This document shows, one piece after another, positions 42,264-50,549 of a stretch of 64,000 nt of DNA. The stretch covers positions 88,352-152,351 of the forward strand of contig NZ_SBLC01000009.1 in assembly GCF_004054105.1 (NCBI RefSeq), read 5' to 3'. A program made the translations under genes and the position numbers. The notes under the pieces were generated by a model. It ran no database searches and was not told the DNA's origin. It saw nothing but the letters and a program-made list of their open reading frames with translations. How positions within the stretch are numbered: the stretch's first letter is position 1; each line of letters begins with the position of its first letter. The DNA comes from Falsigemmobacter intermedius. Lineage in GTDB: Bacteria; Pseudomonadota; Alphaproteobacteria; Rhodobacterales; Rhodobacteraceae.

Positions 42264-42737
42264 ATGACCGTATCCGACCAGACGTCCCGGCCCGTCCTCA
42301 ACCGGGGAGAGCTCATGAAAGCAGAGAATTTTCTGCCAGACGATTACCGTCCCGCCGAGGACGAGCCTTTCATGAATGATCGGCAGCTGGAATATTTCCG
42401 TCGCAAGCTTTTGAACTGGAAAAGCGAGCTGCTCGACCAGAGTGCAGAGACGCTCGATAACCTTGGTGAGAGTGCGCGCAATGTGCCCGATATTGCAGAC
42501 CGCGCCTCTGAAGAGACCGACCGCGCCCTTGAGTTGCGTACGCGCGACCGTCAGCGCAAACTGATCGGCAAGATTGATGCGGCGCTGCGCCGGATCGATA
42601 ACGGCGAATACGGCTATTGTGAGATGAGCGGAGAGCCGATCAGCCTCAAGCGTCTTGATGCCCGTCCGATTGCCACCATGACCCTGGAATCGCAGGAACG
42701 TCATGAGCGCCGCGAGCGGGTTCACCGCGACGACTGA
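42264..42737 (+). CDS. dksA: RNA polymerase-binding transcription factor DksA
   Basis: 157 residues from ATG at 42264, chosen because AAGGAGG lies at ideal distance; a second ATG at 42315 (MKAENFLPDDYRPAEDEP) also has GGGGAG and would give 140 residues. The coiled-coil segment (YFRRKLLNWKSELLDQSAET) with acidic tip region (NVPDIADRASEETDRALEL) is typical. The zinc finger is degenerate: YGYCEMSGEPISLKRLDARP keeps one Cys and lacks the other three, as known for Rhodobacter sphaeroides DksA. It mediates the ppGpp/stringent response at RNA polymerase. Divergent from moxR. Confidence 0.95.
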   Translation: MTVSDQTSRPVLNRGELMKAENFLPDDYRPAEDEPFMNDRQLEYFRRKLLNWKSELLDQSAETLDNLGESARNVPDIADRASEETDRALELRTRDRQRKLIGKIDAALRRIDNGEYGYCEMSGEPISLKRLDARPIATMTLESQERHERRERVHRDD

Positions 42738-42760
42738 TCCGGCGGATCTGAGCGAGTTTC

Positions 42761-42795
42761 ACCTGCGCCGGGGGTTCCCCCGGCGCAGGTTTTTG
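42761..42795 (+). terminator. terminator of dksA
   Basis: ACCTGCGCCGGGGG and CCCCCGGCGCAGGT form a 12-14 bp stem with a tiny TT-centred loop, followed by TTTTT, 24 nt after the dksA stop. Confidence 0.9.
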
Positions 42796-42854
42796 GGGAC
42801 CACCCCGGGGCAGAGGGAGGGTTCTGCGCGGGTGGGACAGGCAAAGGGGCAGCC

Positions 42855-44045
42855 ATGCTGATCGGAGAGCACGCGACCATTCTTGGGGCGGGCATTGCAG
42901 GGCTGGCCCTTGCGCGCGCCCTGGCGCTGCGCGGAGCCAAGGTCACCGTGCTGGAGCAGGCCGCGCAGATTTCAGAGGTCGGGGCGGGGTTGCAACTCAG
43001 TCCCAACGGGCTTGCGGTTTTGCGGGCTCTGGGACTTGAGGTGCCACCCGGATCCTGGCGTTCTGAGGCGGTGGAGCTGCGCAACGGGGCCGATGATGCG
43101 CTGGTGGCGCGTCTGCCGATGCGGGAGCTGCGCCCCGGGCAGGACTGGCGTCTGGTCCATCGCGCCGATCTGATCGCAGTTCTCGAGCAGGGTGCGCGGG
43201 CTGCGGGGGTTGAGATCCGCCTTTTGCAGCGCATTGAGGCGGCAGGTCTGGATCATAACGGCCCTTGGCTGCGCAGTGCGCAGGGCGCGCAGATGCATCC
43301 CGGTCTGGTCATCGGGGCGGACGGGCTTCATTCGGTGATCCGCCGTGCGCTTTTGCCCGATTCGCGTCCCTTCTTTACCGGTCAGGTGGCCTGGCGCGCG
43401 CTGATCCCGGCCGCACCCGGCGCCGGGGCGAAGGCCGAGATCCATATGGGGCCGGGCCGGCATCTCGTCAGCTATCCGCTACGCGACGGCAGCCTGCGCA
43501 ATATCGTGGCCATCGAAGAGCGCAATTCATGGACCGAGGAGGGCTGGTCGCAGCCCGATGATCCCGACCATCTGCGCGCCGCCTTTGCCGGGTTTTCCCC
43601 GAAGGTTCAGGGCTGGCTGGAGCAGGTTGAAAGCTGCTGGCTCTGGGGGCTTTTTCGCCATCCTGTGGCGGGGCGCTGGGGGGCTGTGGCGGCGGGAAAT
43701 CCCTCCTCGGGGCTGGCGCTGGTCGGGGATGCGGCGCATCCCACGCTGCCTTTTCTGGCCCAGGGCGCCAATCTGGCGCTGGAGGATGCCTGGGTCCTGG
43801 CCGGGGCCCTCAGCGAAACAGACAGCCTTGCTGCGGCCCTGGCGCTTTATCAGAAGCGGCGCTTTGATCGGGTAACGCGCGTCGTGGCAGCGGCCAGCGC
43901 CAATGCACGGAATTACCATCTCAGATCTCCGGCGAGAGAGGCCGCGCATCTTGCGCTGCGGCTGGCCTCACGCTTTGCGCCGGGGATGCTTGTCGGGCGG
44001 TATGACTGGATCCACGCTCATGACGTGACCCGGGCTGAGAGCTGA
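42855..44045 (+). CDS. FAD-dependent monooxygenase, salicylate hydroxylase/UbiH-like
   Basis: 396 residues. The Rossmann fingerprint ILGAGIAGLALARALALRGAKVTVLEQ is at the N-terminus, the DG motif is IGADGLHSVIRRALL, and the FAD-ribose motif is LVGDAAHPTLPFLAQGANLALEDA. This is group A flavoprotein hydroxylase architecture. It should hydroxylate an aromatic substrate with NAD(P)H and O2, but the substrate is not evident. No catabolic genes surround it. It is preceded by the dksA terminator and followed by a convergent gene. Confidence 0.9.
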   Translation: MLIGEHATILGAGIAGLALARALALRGAKVTVLEQAAQISEVGAGLQLSPNGLAVLRALGLEVPPGSWRSEAVELRNGADDALVARLPMRELRPGQDWRLVHRADLIAVLEQGARAAGVEIRLLQRIEAAGLDHNGPWLRSAQGAQMHPGLVIGADGLHSVIRRALLPDSRPFFTGQVAWRALIPAAPGAGAKAEIHMGPGRHLVSYPLRDGSLRNIVAIEERNSWTEEGWSQPDDPDHLRAAFAGFSPKVQGWLEQVESCWLWGLFRHPVAGRWGAVAAGNPSSGLALVGDAAHPTLPFLAQGANLALEDAWVLAGALSETDSLAAALALYQKRRFDRVTRVVAAASANARNYHLRSPAREAAHLALRLASRFAPGMLVGRYDWIHAHDVTRAES

Positions 44046-44054
44046 GGCGGCGCC

Positions 44055-44951
44055 TCAGGCAACGGGGGGCAGGATGAAGCTGACGCCGGGCATCCGGGCG
44101 ATGCGGGCGCAGTCTTCGTCGTAAAGGGCTGTCAGGCGGGCGATATCTCCCGCGCTCCAGCCCTCCAGCCCGGCGCTGACGGCCGGCAGCGATGCGAGTT
44201 GCGCAAGGTGGCTGCGCAGCGCTTTTGCGCGCTCGAGATCACTTGCGGGGCGGCGGGTTTCAAACCAGACGCGCAGATCGCGCAGCGCCTCAGGCTCGGC
44301 GGCCAGCAAAGCGGCCGGATAGTCCAGCGCTCCCTGAAGCTCGCTTGCCTCATCAAATCCCGCGACCGCGCGCAGGATGCGGTGCCAGACGACGGGGGCA
44401 TCCTCATCGCACCAGAAGGTCAGCCGGGCTGCGGGCAGGGCGCGCCGCAGGGCGGCGGCAAACTCCGTCCAGGAGGGCACCTCTTGGGGGGAGAGGGTCA
44501 GGGGCGTGCCCCCCTTGGCGCGGCGGCGCTGATCAAGGGCGGGCAGAAGCGTGACGGGATTGCGCAGGCAAAAGAACAGCTCCAGCTGGTGGCCCGCAAA
44601 GAGATCGCCCAGCACCCGGGCTCTGGCCTCAGCCATCGGGTAAAACCCTGCAGGGTCCGCCGCGTCCTGGGCAAATCCCAGAAAGCTTTCAAAGGAAAAG
44701 ACCAGCCGTTCTGCGGCGGGGGCCTGTGCGGGGGGCCTGGCCAGCCGGTTCAGCAGCGCGTCACGGTCCTCTGCGCCGGGGGCGGGCTGCCCGGCGAAGC
44801 CGCGGGCGGCCATGCGCAGCAGGTCGGGATAGGCCTCGGGTCCGGGAACGGCGATGGCCTGATCCGCAAGCATTGCGCGGTTCTGGTGCAGCACCTTCAG
44901 AATGGCGCCGTCGTCGGTCGCATGTGCGCCAAGATGAAAGGCGATCTGCAC
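44055..44951 (-). CDS. sulfotransferase-like protein with degenerate PAPS loop
   Basis: 298 residues from GTG at 44951, with GGGGGAGG seven bases upstream. The N-terminus VQIAFHLGAHATDDGAILKVLHQNR occupies the position of the LGAHKTGTT 5'-phosphosulfate loop found in a family of alphaproteobacterial sulfotransferase-like proteins, but the Lys and Thr residues are replaced. LELFFCLRNPVTLLPAL resembles the 3'-phosphate-binding Arg-Asn-Pro motif. The rest is Ala/Leu/Arg-rich helix. It may be a non-catalytic homologue or act on a different donor. A longer open frame upstream is unsupported. Confidence 0.7.
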   Translation of the reverse strand: MQIAFHLGAHATDDGAILKVLHQNRAMLADQAIAVPGPEAYPDLLRMAARGFAGQPAPGAEDRDALLNRLARPPAQAPAAERLVFSFESFLGFAQDAADPAGFYPMAEARARVLGDLFAGHQLELFFCLRNPVTLLPALDQRRRAKGGTPLTLSPQEVPSWTEFAAALRRALPAARLTFWCDEDAPVVWHRILRAVAGFDEASELQGALDYPAALLAAEPEALRDLRVWFETRRPASDLERAKALRSHLAQLASLPAVSAGLEGWSAGDIARLTALYDEDCARIARMPGVSFILPPVA

Positions 44952-45140
44952 GCCGGAACCTCCCCCTGTCCGCCCGTTCTGACCTTCGAGTCCTACAGCC
45001 GGCAGCCGTAGCTGGCAAATGCTTCCTGTGCCGCCGTGACCGCGGGATGCCCCCGCAGATCCTGTCAGGGAACGCTCTGTCAGGAAAAGGTTAATGCGGG
45101 TTTGAGAGCCTGTCGGCGTCATCGTCACGGGAGGGGAATG

Positions 45141-45695
45141 ATGTTTGCCGGAGTAATCAACAGTCTGTTTCAGGTCATCCTGCGCCGAAGGGCCGGGCCT
45201 GCGGCAGAGCCTGCGCCCCTGCTGCCCCAGGCCGCGCTTTTGCTGGCGGCGGCGGCCTTTGTCATGCCCTGGGAGGGGCTGCGCACCGAGGCCTATCTCG
45301 ACCGTCTGGCGGAGCCGCCGGTCTGGACGATCTGCTATGGTGAGACGCGGGGTGTCACCCCTGGTCTGCAGCGCAGCCGCGCAGACTGTGAGGCGGGGCT
45401 TCTTGCCGCACTCGACAGCTATCATCAGGCCCTTGCGGCCTGCCTGCCGGGGCTGAGCGCGCAGCCGGTGGGTGTTCAGGTCGCGCTGACCAGCTGGACC
45501 TATAATGTCGGCCCGGGGGCGGCCTGTGGCTCGACGCTGGTGCGGCTGGCACGGGCGGGGGACTGGGCGGCGGCCTGCTCGGAACTGCCGCGCTGGAACC
45601 GCGCGGGCGGGCGCGTCGTCGCCGGGCTGACCGCGCGGCGCCTGGCTGAAACCACTCTTTGTCTGAAGGCTTTGCCAAAGGAGAGCAGAACATGA
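45141..45695 (+). CDS. GH24 lysozyme with N-terminal SAR-like anchor (endolysin type)
   Basis: 184 residues; the ATG at 45141 sits six bases after GGAGG (ATG at 45138 is the alternative). Residues 27-42 (LLPQAALLLAAAAFVM) form a weakly hydrophobic, Ala-rich segment directly before the catalytic region, as in signal-arrest-release endolysins. Catalytic E45 and D54 have the T4-type spacing, and WTICYGETRGVTPGLQ holds the catalytic Thr63. QVALTSWTYNVGPGAACGSTL is the conserved GH24 core. It should cut peptidoglycan between MurNAc and GlcNAc. Its TGA overlaps the start of a two-span membrane protein, as in a lysis cassette. Confidence 0.88.
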   Translation: MFAGVINSLFQVILRRRAGPAAEPAPLLPQAALLLAAAAFVMPWEGLRTEAYLDRLAEPPVWTICYGETRGVTPGLQRSRADCEAGLLAALDSYHQALAACLPGLSAQPVGVQVALTSWTYNVGPGAACGSTLVRLARAGDWAAACSELPRWNRAGGRVVAGLTARRLAETTLCLKALPKESRT

Positions 45696-46003
45696 GCAGC
45701 CCTCTGTCGTCGCTGACCCCGGTTTTCATCGGACGCACCCGCAGTTTCTGGCTGGGCATTCTGCCCGCTCTGCTGGTCAGCGCCGATGTGCTGAGCGGGC
45801 TGATCGCCGATCCTGGCACCGCGCTTCCCGTCGCGCGACTGCTCGCGGCCCTCACCGGGCAGAGTGTGGAGGAGGCGGGCGGGCTTTTGCTGCGTCTGTC
45901 GCCGCTTTTTGCCCTGGTGGTGGCAAGCAGCCGCGCGGGAGCCGCCCGGCCCTACAGCCTTGATCCCCGCGCAGGGCGCGAGGGGGAGGGGGCCGCCACC
46001 TGA
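45692..46003 (+). CDS. small membrane protein coupled to the lysozyme gene, holin-like candidate
   Basis: 103 residues from ATG at 45692, which overlaps the lysozyme stop (ATGA). Two hydrophobic segments are visible: about 18-40 (FWLGILPALLVSADVLSGLIA) and about 66-80 (LLLRLSPLFALVVAS), with a polar tail. Two spans and coupling to a SAR-type endolysin suggest a pinholin-like function; this is inference from arrangement, not from a recognised family. GGAGAGCAGAAC precedes the start. A hairpin follows 13 nt downstream. Confidence 0.72.
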   Translation: MSSPLSSLTPVFIGRTRSFWLGILPALLVSADVLSGLIADPGTALPVARLLAALTGQSVEEAGGLLLRLSPLFALVVASSRAGAARPYSLDPRAGREGEGAAT

Positions 46004-46016
46004 CGGGCCGCTTCGG

Positions 46017-46043
46017 TGTCTCTGCCTGAAAGGGCAGAGACCT
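46017..46043 (+). terminator. possible terminator after the lysozyme pair
   Basis: GTCTCTGCC, a TGAAAG loop and GGCAGAGAC form a perfect 9-bp stem right after the small membrane-protein gene, followed by CTTCC rather than a full T-run. Confidence 0.5.
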
Positions 46044-46300
46044 TCCGCCAGAGGCAATCTCGCTGGTCGGCGTTTATCTTCGCAAAACCTGTTGCGGTTA
46101 TGGTGATCCGCAGTGCCCTGCGGGGCCATTCCGGGGGGGGGCTTTGACATGGCGGTCAGGGCTTTCGGGTTTCAATCTCCCTGGAAATGCCAGAATTGAC
46201 GAAAAAGCCGTCAAACTTATGCCACAGCCTGGCGCGACAACCGCCGCAGTCGGTGCCAGGTCTTTGCGGCGACGGCAGCTGTTGCGAGGAAAGAAGATCG
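46044..46300 (+). promoter_or_regulatory. upstream region of the tadG-like gene
   Basis: The region contains TTGACA at 46144-46149 and an inverted repeat TTGACG-N7-CGTCAA at 46196-46214, the first arm of which could also be a -35 with TATGCC 16 nt downstream. It is the most plausible promoter/operator site of the tad-like genes. I see no coding sequence in it; the open frame continuing upstream of 46301 has no start signal or protein character. Confidence 0.45.
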
Positions 46301-47974
46301 ATGCGTGGTTCACACTCTCCCCTGGCGAAGCGGATCCCGGCGCGTCTGCGTCTGACGCGGGCCCTGCTGCGCTTTCATCGCGATGAGAGCGGGGCAATGA
46401 TCTATCTGGCCCTGGTGGTGGTGCTGATCATGCTCTTCATCGGCGGAACGGCGGTGGACCTGATGCGCTATGAGGCGCAGCGCACGCGCATCATGTCGGC
46501 GGCAGATTCGGCGGCGCTGGCTGCGGCTTCGATGCGGCAGGTGGCAACGCCGGAGGAGGTGGTGCAGAACTGGTTTGAGGCGAAGAACCTCAGCCATGCG
46601 CTGGTCGGCGTGCAACAGGACATCGGATTGAACTACCGCGATGTTCAGGTTCAGACCCGGGCCGTTTCGCGCAATTTCTTCATGCATCTTCTGGGGATCG
46701 ATGAGCTGCGCTCGACCCATGCAGGCCGCGCGGAAGAGCGGCGCACCAATGTGGAGATCGTGCTGGTCCTCGACCTCTCGGGCTCGATGGACTCGAACCT
46801 CAAGCTCACGCGGCTGAAGGCGGCTGCGGTGGAATTTGTCGAGAATATGCTCGGAGAGGATCAGGGTGATAAGGTCTCGATTTCGGTCGTGCCCTATAAT
46901 GGCCAGGTCTATATCGGCCCGACGCTGATGGCGCAGTATCACATCACCGATCGTCATGACCGCTCGTATTGTGTGGACCTGCCGCCGACCTCTTATTCGC
47001 GGCTGGCTTTTTCGCCCACGACGCCCATGCCACAGCATGCCGCGGCGGATACCTACAACAGTTCTGACACCGGCAGCGGCTGGAGCCGGAACAATATGGC
47101 CCCGGGCACCTCAAACATCTGGTGCCCCAATATTCCGGCCAATACGGTTCGGGTGCTGAGCAATAACATCGTGCAGCTGCGCCAGCAGATCAATGCGCTG
47201 CAGGCGGTGGGGGCGACCTCGATTGACGCGGGGCTGCGCTGGGGGGCGGCGCTGCTTGACCCCTCAACCCGGCCCGTGGTCAGCAATCTGATCCGCCAGG
47301 GCCAGATTTCGGAGGCCTTTGAGGGACGCCCCTCGGCCTATAACGACCGGGAAACGCTGAAGGTTCTGGTGCTGATGACCGATGGTGAGCATTGGCCGAA
47401 TGAACATGTTCAGGATGGCTACCGTTCGGGTCCCTCGCCGATCTATCGCCACAGCGACGGCAATTATTCGATCTTTCACGACCGCCGGGGCGAGACGCGC
47501 AATTACTATGTGCCGCACAAAAGCGCCTGGTACCCGCACCGCTGGGCCGGCGAGACCTGCGGGCGCACCAGCTGCACCGCGACTGTGCCGAGCGGTTCGG
47601 GCACGCCGCTGGACTGGCAGGAGGTCTGGCAGGATCTGCGGGTGCAATGGGTGGCCAACCAGCTTTACCGCCGCCCGCTGGGCATCACGCTCGATGCGGC
47701 GATCTCGCGGCTGCGCAATCGCGAAGGTACGGTGAACAGCTCGGGGCCGCATGGCGTGGCGCTGATGGATGGCCGCCTGAACACGCTGTGCAGCCTGTTG
47801 AAAGCGCAGAACGTCGCGGTCTTCGGCATCGCCTTTGAAGCTCCGGCAGGGGGGGCGAATGTGATCCGCAACTGCGTCTCGCCGGGTCGTTTCTATGACG
47901 TGCAGGGCCTCGATCTGCGGGAAGCCTTCCGCTCAATCCGCGCGCAGACCCAGACGCTGAGGCTGACGCAATGA
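46301..47974 (+). CDS. TadG-like protein with von Willebrand factor A domain
   Basis: 557 residues from ATG at 46301 (GAGGA upstream). After a basic leader (residues 1-28) comes HRDESGAMIYLALVVVLIMLFIGGTAVDLMRYEAQR, the Tad N-terminal membrane motif with a Glu at the position used in prepilin-type proteins, then SAADSAALAAAS. The VWA domain starts near 150 with MIDAS DLSGSM (Asp158). A large Tyr/His/Ser-rich insertion precedes VLVLMTDGEHWPNEH. TadG anchors or regulates Flp pilus assembly. It is coupled to two TadE-like genes; no tad motor genes are in the window. Confidence 0.88.
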   Translation: MRGSHSPLAKRIPARLRLTRALLRFHRDESGAMIYLALVVVLIMLFIGGTAVDLMRYEAQRTRIMSAADSAALAAASMRQVATPEEVVQNWFEAKNLSHALVGVQQDIGLNYRDVQVQTRAVSRNFFMHLLGIDELRSTHAGRAEERRTNVEIVLVLDLSGSMDSNLKLTRLKAAAVEFVENMLGEDQGDKVSISVVPYNGQVYIGPTLMAQYHITDRHDRSYCVDLPPTSYSRLAFSPTTPMPQHAAADTYNSSDTGSGWSRNNMAPGTSNIWCPNIPANTVRVLSNNIVQLRQQINALQAVGATSIDAGLRWGAALLDPSTRPVVSNLIRQGQISEAFEGRPSAYNDRETLKVLVLMTDGEHWPNEHVQDGYRSGPSPIYRHSDGNYSIFHDRRGETRNYYVPHKSAWYPHRWAGETCGRTSCTATVPSGSGTPLDWQEVWQDLRVQWVANQLYRRPLGITLDAAISRLRNREGTVNSSGPHGVALMDGRLNTLCSLLKAQNVAVFGIAFEAPAGGANVIRNCVSPGRFYDVQGLDLREAFRSIRAQTQTLRLTQ

Positions 47975-48504
47975 CGGCTCTCTCAGCACTGCGGCGCTGG
48001 CTTCGCCGCGACGAGGGCAATGTCACGATGGATTTCGTGATCTGCCTGCCGGTGATTTTGATGATCCTTCTCGCCTCTTTTGAGGCGGGTCTGGCGACCA
48101 TCCGCAAAGTCTGGCTGGAGCGCGCACTCGATCTGACCGTGCGTGAGTTGCGGGTCGGGGCGCTGGGCTCCAACCCCGGCCATGACCTGGTGCGCGAGCG
48201 GCTTTGCAGCCAGATTTTTGTCATGCCCGATTGTCTGACCGATCTGCGCCTTGAGATGAATGTGATCGACCGCACCACCTGGGCCGGGCTTGATCCCGCG
48301 CCGACCTGCGTCGACCGCACAACTGAAATCCAGCCCTATCTGGATTTCGTGCAGGGCGGCTCGAATGAGCTGGTGGCCGTGCGGGCCTGCGCGGTTTTCA
48401 ACCCGACCTTCCCGACCACACCGCTGGGTCTGCAGCTTCGGCTTGACGCCTCCGGCGGATATCAGCTGGCCGCAATGACCGTCTTTGTGAACGAGCCGAG
48501 GTAA
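47971..48504 (+). CDS. TadE-like minor pseudopilin
   Basis: 177 residues. The start RRWLRRDEGNVTMDFVICLPVILMILLASFEAGL is a TadE-like motif: a charged leader, Glu in the processing region (EGNVTMDF) and a single membrane span. The exported remainder contains four Cys (LCSQIF, PDCLTD, PTCVDR and RACAVF) and ends in TVFVNEPR. It overlaps the tadG-like stop (ATGA). TadE-type proteins are pseudopilins of Flp/Tad pili. A TAA stop lies 4 nt before the next gene. Confidence 0.85.
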   Translation: MTALSALRRWLRRDEGNVTMDFVICLPVILMILLASFEAGLATIRKVWLERALDLTVRELRVGALGSNPGHDLVRERLCSQIFVMPDCLTDLRLEMNVIDRTTWAGLDPAPTCVDRTTEIQPYLDFVQGGSNELVAVRACAVFNPTFPTTPLGLQLRLDASGGYQLAAMTVFVNEPR

Positions 48505-48507
48505 GCC

Positions 48508-49065
48508 ATGGATTTTTTTGCGCCCCTGCGCCGCGCTCTGGCCCGCTTCACCCGGGATGAGCGTGGTGTGATCACCACCGAGATGATCATCGTCACCCCG
48601 CTGCTGGTCTGGCTGTTTCTCGCGCTTTTTGTCTATTGGGACGGCTACCGCGCCAAAAATACGGCTGTGAAAGCGACAGTCGCTGTGGCCGATATGATCT
48701 CGCGTGAAAGCGCGCCGATCAATTCCTCTTACATCACCGGGATGCACCGGGTTTACCGCTACGCGACGGCGGCGCAGCGGCCCAGCTGGCTGCGCGTGAC
48801 GCTGATCCAGTATTCAGAGGCCGGATCGGCCTTTCGGGTGATCTGGTCGCGCACGACCGACAGCAGCCGTGCGCAGGCGCATACAAATGCCTCGATCGCA
48901 GAGATGCGCCGCAATCTGCCCAATATCACTGATGCCGATACGCTGATGGTGGTGGAGACCTGGCAGGAGTGGTCCCCTGCGTTCTGGGTCGGGCTGAGCG
49001 AGCAGGTCTTTTATGAACTCGCCACTGAGAAAATGCGCGCCCAGGCGCTTTTGCCCATCACCTGA
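48508..49065 (+). CDS. second TadE-like minor pseudopilin
   Basis: 185 residues. Its N-terminus RFTRDERGVITTEMIIVTPLLVWLFLALFVYWDGYRAKN parallels the preceding gene: a basic leader, DERG-type processing region, Glu five positions into the hydrophobic stretch and one span. The exported domain (AVADMISRESAPINSSYITG, then LRVTLIQYSEAGSAFRVIWS) has no Cys. It forms a TadG-TadE-TadE operon with the two genes before it. The partner tad/cpa genes must lie elsewhere. Confidence 0.85.
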   Translation: MDFFAPLRRALARFTRDERGVITTEMIIVTPLLVWLFLALFVYWDGYRAKNTAVKATVAVADMISRESAPINSSYITGMHRVYRYATAAQRPSWLRVTLIQYSEAGSAFRVIWSRTTDSSRAQAHTNASIAEMRRNLPNITDADTLMVVETWQEWSPAFWVGLSEQVFYELATEKMRAQALLPIT

Positions 49066-49079
49066 ACTCAGCCACTGGC

Positions 49080-49568
49080 TCAGCTTCTGTGCAGGCGCAG
49101 AAGCTCCGAAAGGGCTGAGGCCATGGCCTTGCCACCGCCTTTGGGGGTGATCCCGCCGATGGCCAGCCGGTTGCCGCGGATCCACCACATGCCGGTCCGG
49201 CGCGCTGCCGGCTGGCTGTCGCGCAGCCGGATCAGAAAACCGCTGGCGGGTTTGAGAAGGCTCAGCCCCGTTTCAACGCGGTCAATCTCGTCTAGCGCGG
49301 CAAGACGGCGTCCGCTGCCCGTGCAGTGAAGCCCATCCTCGCGCAGCTCAATCGCGCCCCGGGCCGCCCTGCGCAGCTGCACTGCCTGAACGGCCGAAAA
49401 GATCCCCAATGCCGCGACCCCGGCGCGGGTCAGAAGGCCCGCATCGGGCAGGGCCACGGCGGCTGCGGCAAAGCCCAGGGCCGTGAGCATGAGAAACCCC
49501 GGTCCGATGGCGCGGCGCACCGGGCCGGGCTCGAGCCGGAAAATCAGATTGTCCGGGCTTTGGGTCAT
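49080..49568 (-). CDS. conserved hypothetical membrane protein, PH-like domain
   Basis: 162 residues from ATG at 49568. Two adjacent hydrophobic spans lie near 27-60 (GPGFLMLTALGFAAAAVALP and AGVAALGIFSAVQAV). They are followed by a beta-rich cytoplasmic part: IELREDGLHCTGSGRRLAALDEIDRVETG, GFLIRLRDSQ, MWWIRGNRLAIGGITPKG. The pattern of two spans plus a bacterial PH-like domain is common for small membrane regulators. No specific function can be given. It converges with the TadE genes and is divergent from the transaldolase gene. Confidence 0.78.
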   Translation of the reverse strand: MTQSPDNLIFRLEPGPVRRAIGPGFLMLTALGFAAAAVALPDAGLLTRAGVAALGIFSAVQAVQLRRAARGAIELREDGLHCTGSGRRLAALDEIDRVETGLSLLKPASGFLIRLRDSQPAARRTGMWWIRGNRLAIGGITPKGGGKAMASALSELLRLHRS

Positions 49569-49838
49569 ATCTTTGCTCCCGTCCTGCTGTCTCTTTGTGC
49601 AGTTGTTACGCCCAACCGCAGGGTCCGGCACAGTGGTGGCAGATCAGCGCGCGGATTTCCAGGGCAGAGACGCAGGCCCGGCTCTTCGGCACGCAGGGTC
49701 ATGCAGGGAAGGCCGGGGCGGCAGCGCTTCGAAAGGACACAGGACCCCGCCCGCCTCATCACATGCCCGAGGGTTTCCGCCGTGCGGCCTGCGTGGTATG
49801 GGGGCGCAGCAAACGCCGCTGCCAGTTGAGGACAGGCC
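49569..49838. other. 270-nt intergenic region before the transaldolase gene
   Basis: No coding frame with protein character and no clear RNA or operator is visible. It should contain the divergent promoters of the two flanking genes. Confidence 0.5.
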
Positions 49839-50492
49839 ATGAAATTTTTCGTCGATACCGCTGATATCGCCGCCATCACCGAGCTGAACGATCTGGGCAT
49901 GGTCGATGGGGTCACCACCAACCCGTCGATTATCGCAAAATCGGGTCGCAGCATCATCGAAGTGACCCGCGAGATCTGCTCGATCGTCAAAGGTCCGGTT
50001 TCGGCAGAGGTTGTCTCGCTGAAAGCCGATGAGATGATCGCTGAAGGCCGCAAACTGGCCGAGATCGCTGAAAACATCACGGTCAAAGTGCCGCTGACCT
50101 GGGATGGTCTGAAAACCTGTAAAGTCCTGTCGCAGGACGGCTTTATGGTCAACGTCACGCTCTGCTTCTCGGCCAACCAGGCTCTGCTGGCTGCCAAAGC
50201 AGGTGCGACCTTCATCTCGCCCTTCATCGGCCGTCTCGATGACATCAACCTCGATGGCATGGAGCTGATCGCAGACATCCGCTCGATCTACGACAACTAC
50301 GACTTCAAAACCCAGATTCTCGCCGCCTCGATCCGCAGCGCGAACCACATGAAAGAAGCCGCGCTGATCGGCGCAGACGTGGCCACCGCACCGCCCGCGG
50401 TGATCAAGGCCATGGCCAACCACATCCTGACCGACAAAGGCCTCGAAGCCTTCATGAAGGACGTGGCGGCGACCGGTCAGAAAATCCTCTGA
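49839..50492 (+). CDS. fsa: transaldolase / fructose-6-phosphate aldolase family
   Basis: 217 residues, the short TalB/FSA type. The N-terminus [20 protein letters not shown] and [13 protein letters not shown] are the transaldolase signature 1; the Schiff-base Lys is in [46 protein letters not shown] is signature 2. It acts in the non-oxidative pentose phosphate pathway, or as a fructose-6-phosphate aldolase; the short length alone does not decide. TTGAGGACAGGCC precedes the start. A DUF484 gene follows. Confidence 0.94.
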   Translation: MKFFVDTADIAAITELNDLGMVDGVTTNPSIIAKSGRSIIEVTREICSIVKGPVSAEVVSLKADEMIAEGRKLAEIAENITVKVPLTWDGLKTCKVLSQDGFMVNVTLCFSANQALLAAKAGATFISPFIGRLDDINLDGMELIADIRSIYDNYDFKTQILAASIRSANHMKEAALIGADVATAPPAVIKAMANHILTDKGLEAFMKDVAATGQKIL

Positions 50493-50549
50493 CACAGTGA
50501 CAGGATCGGTATAGGCTGGCCCGCGTCAGCCTGTACCGGAGCCCTGAAG

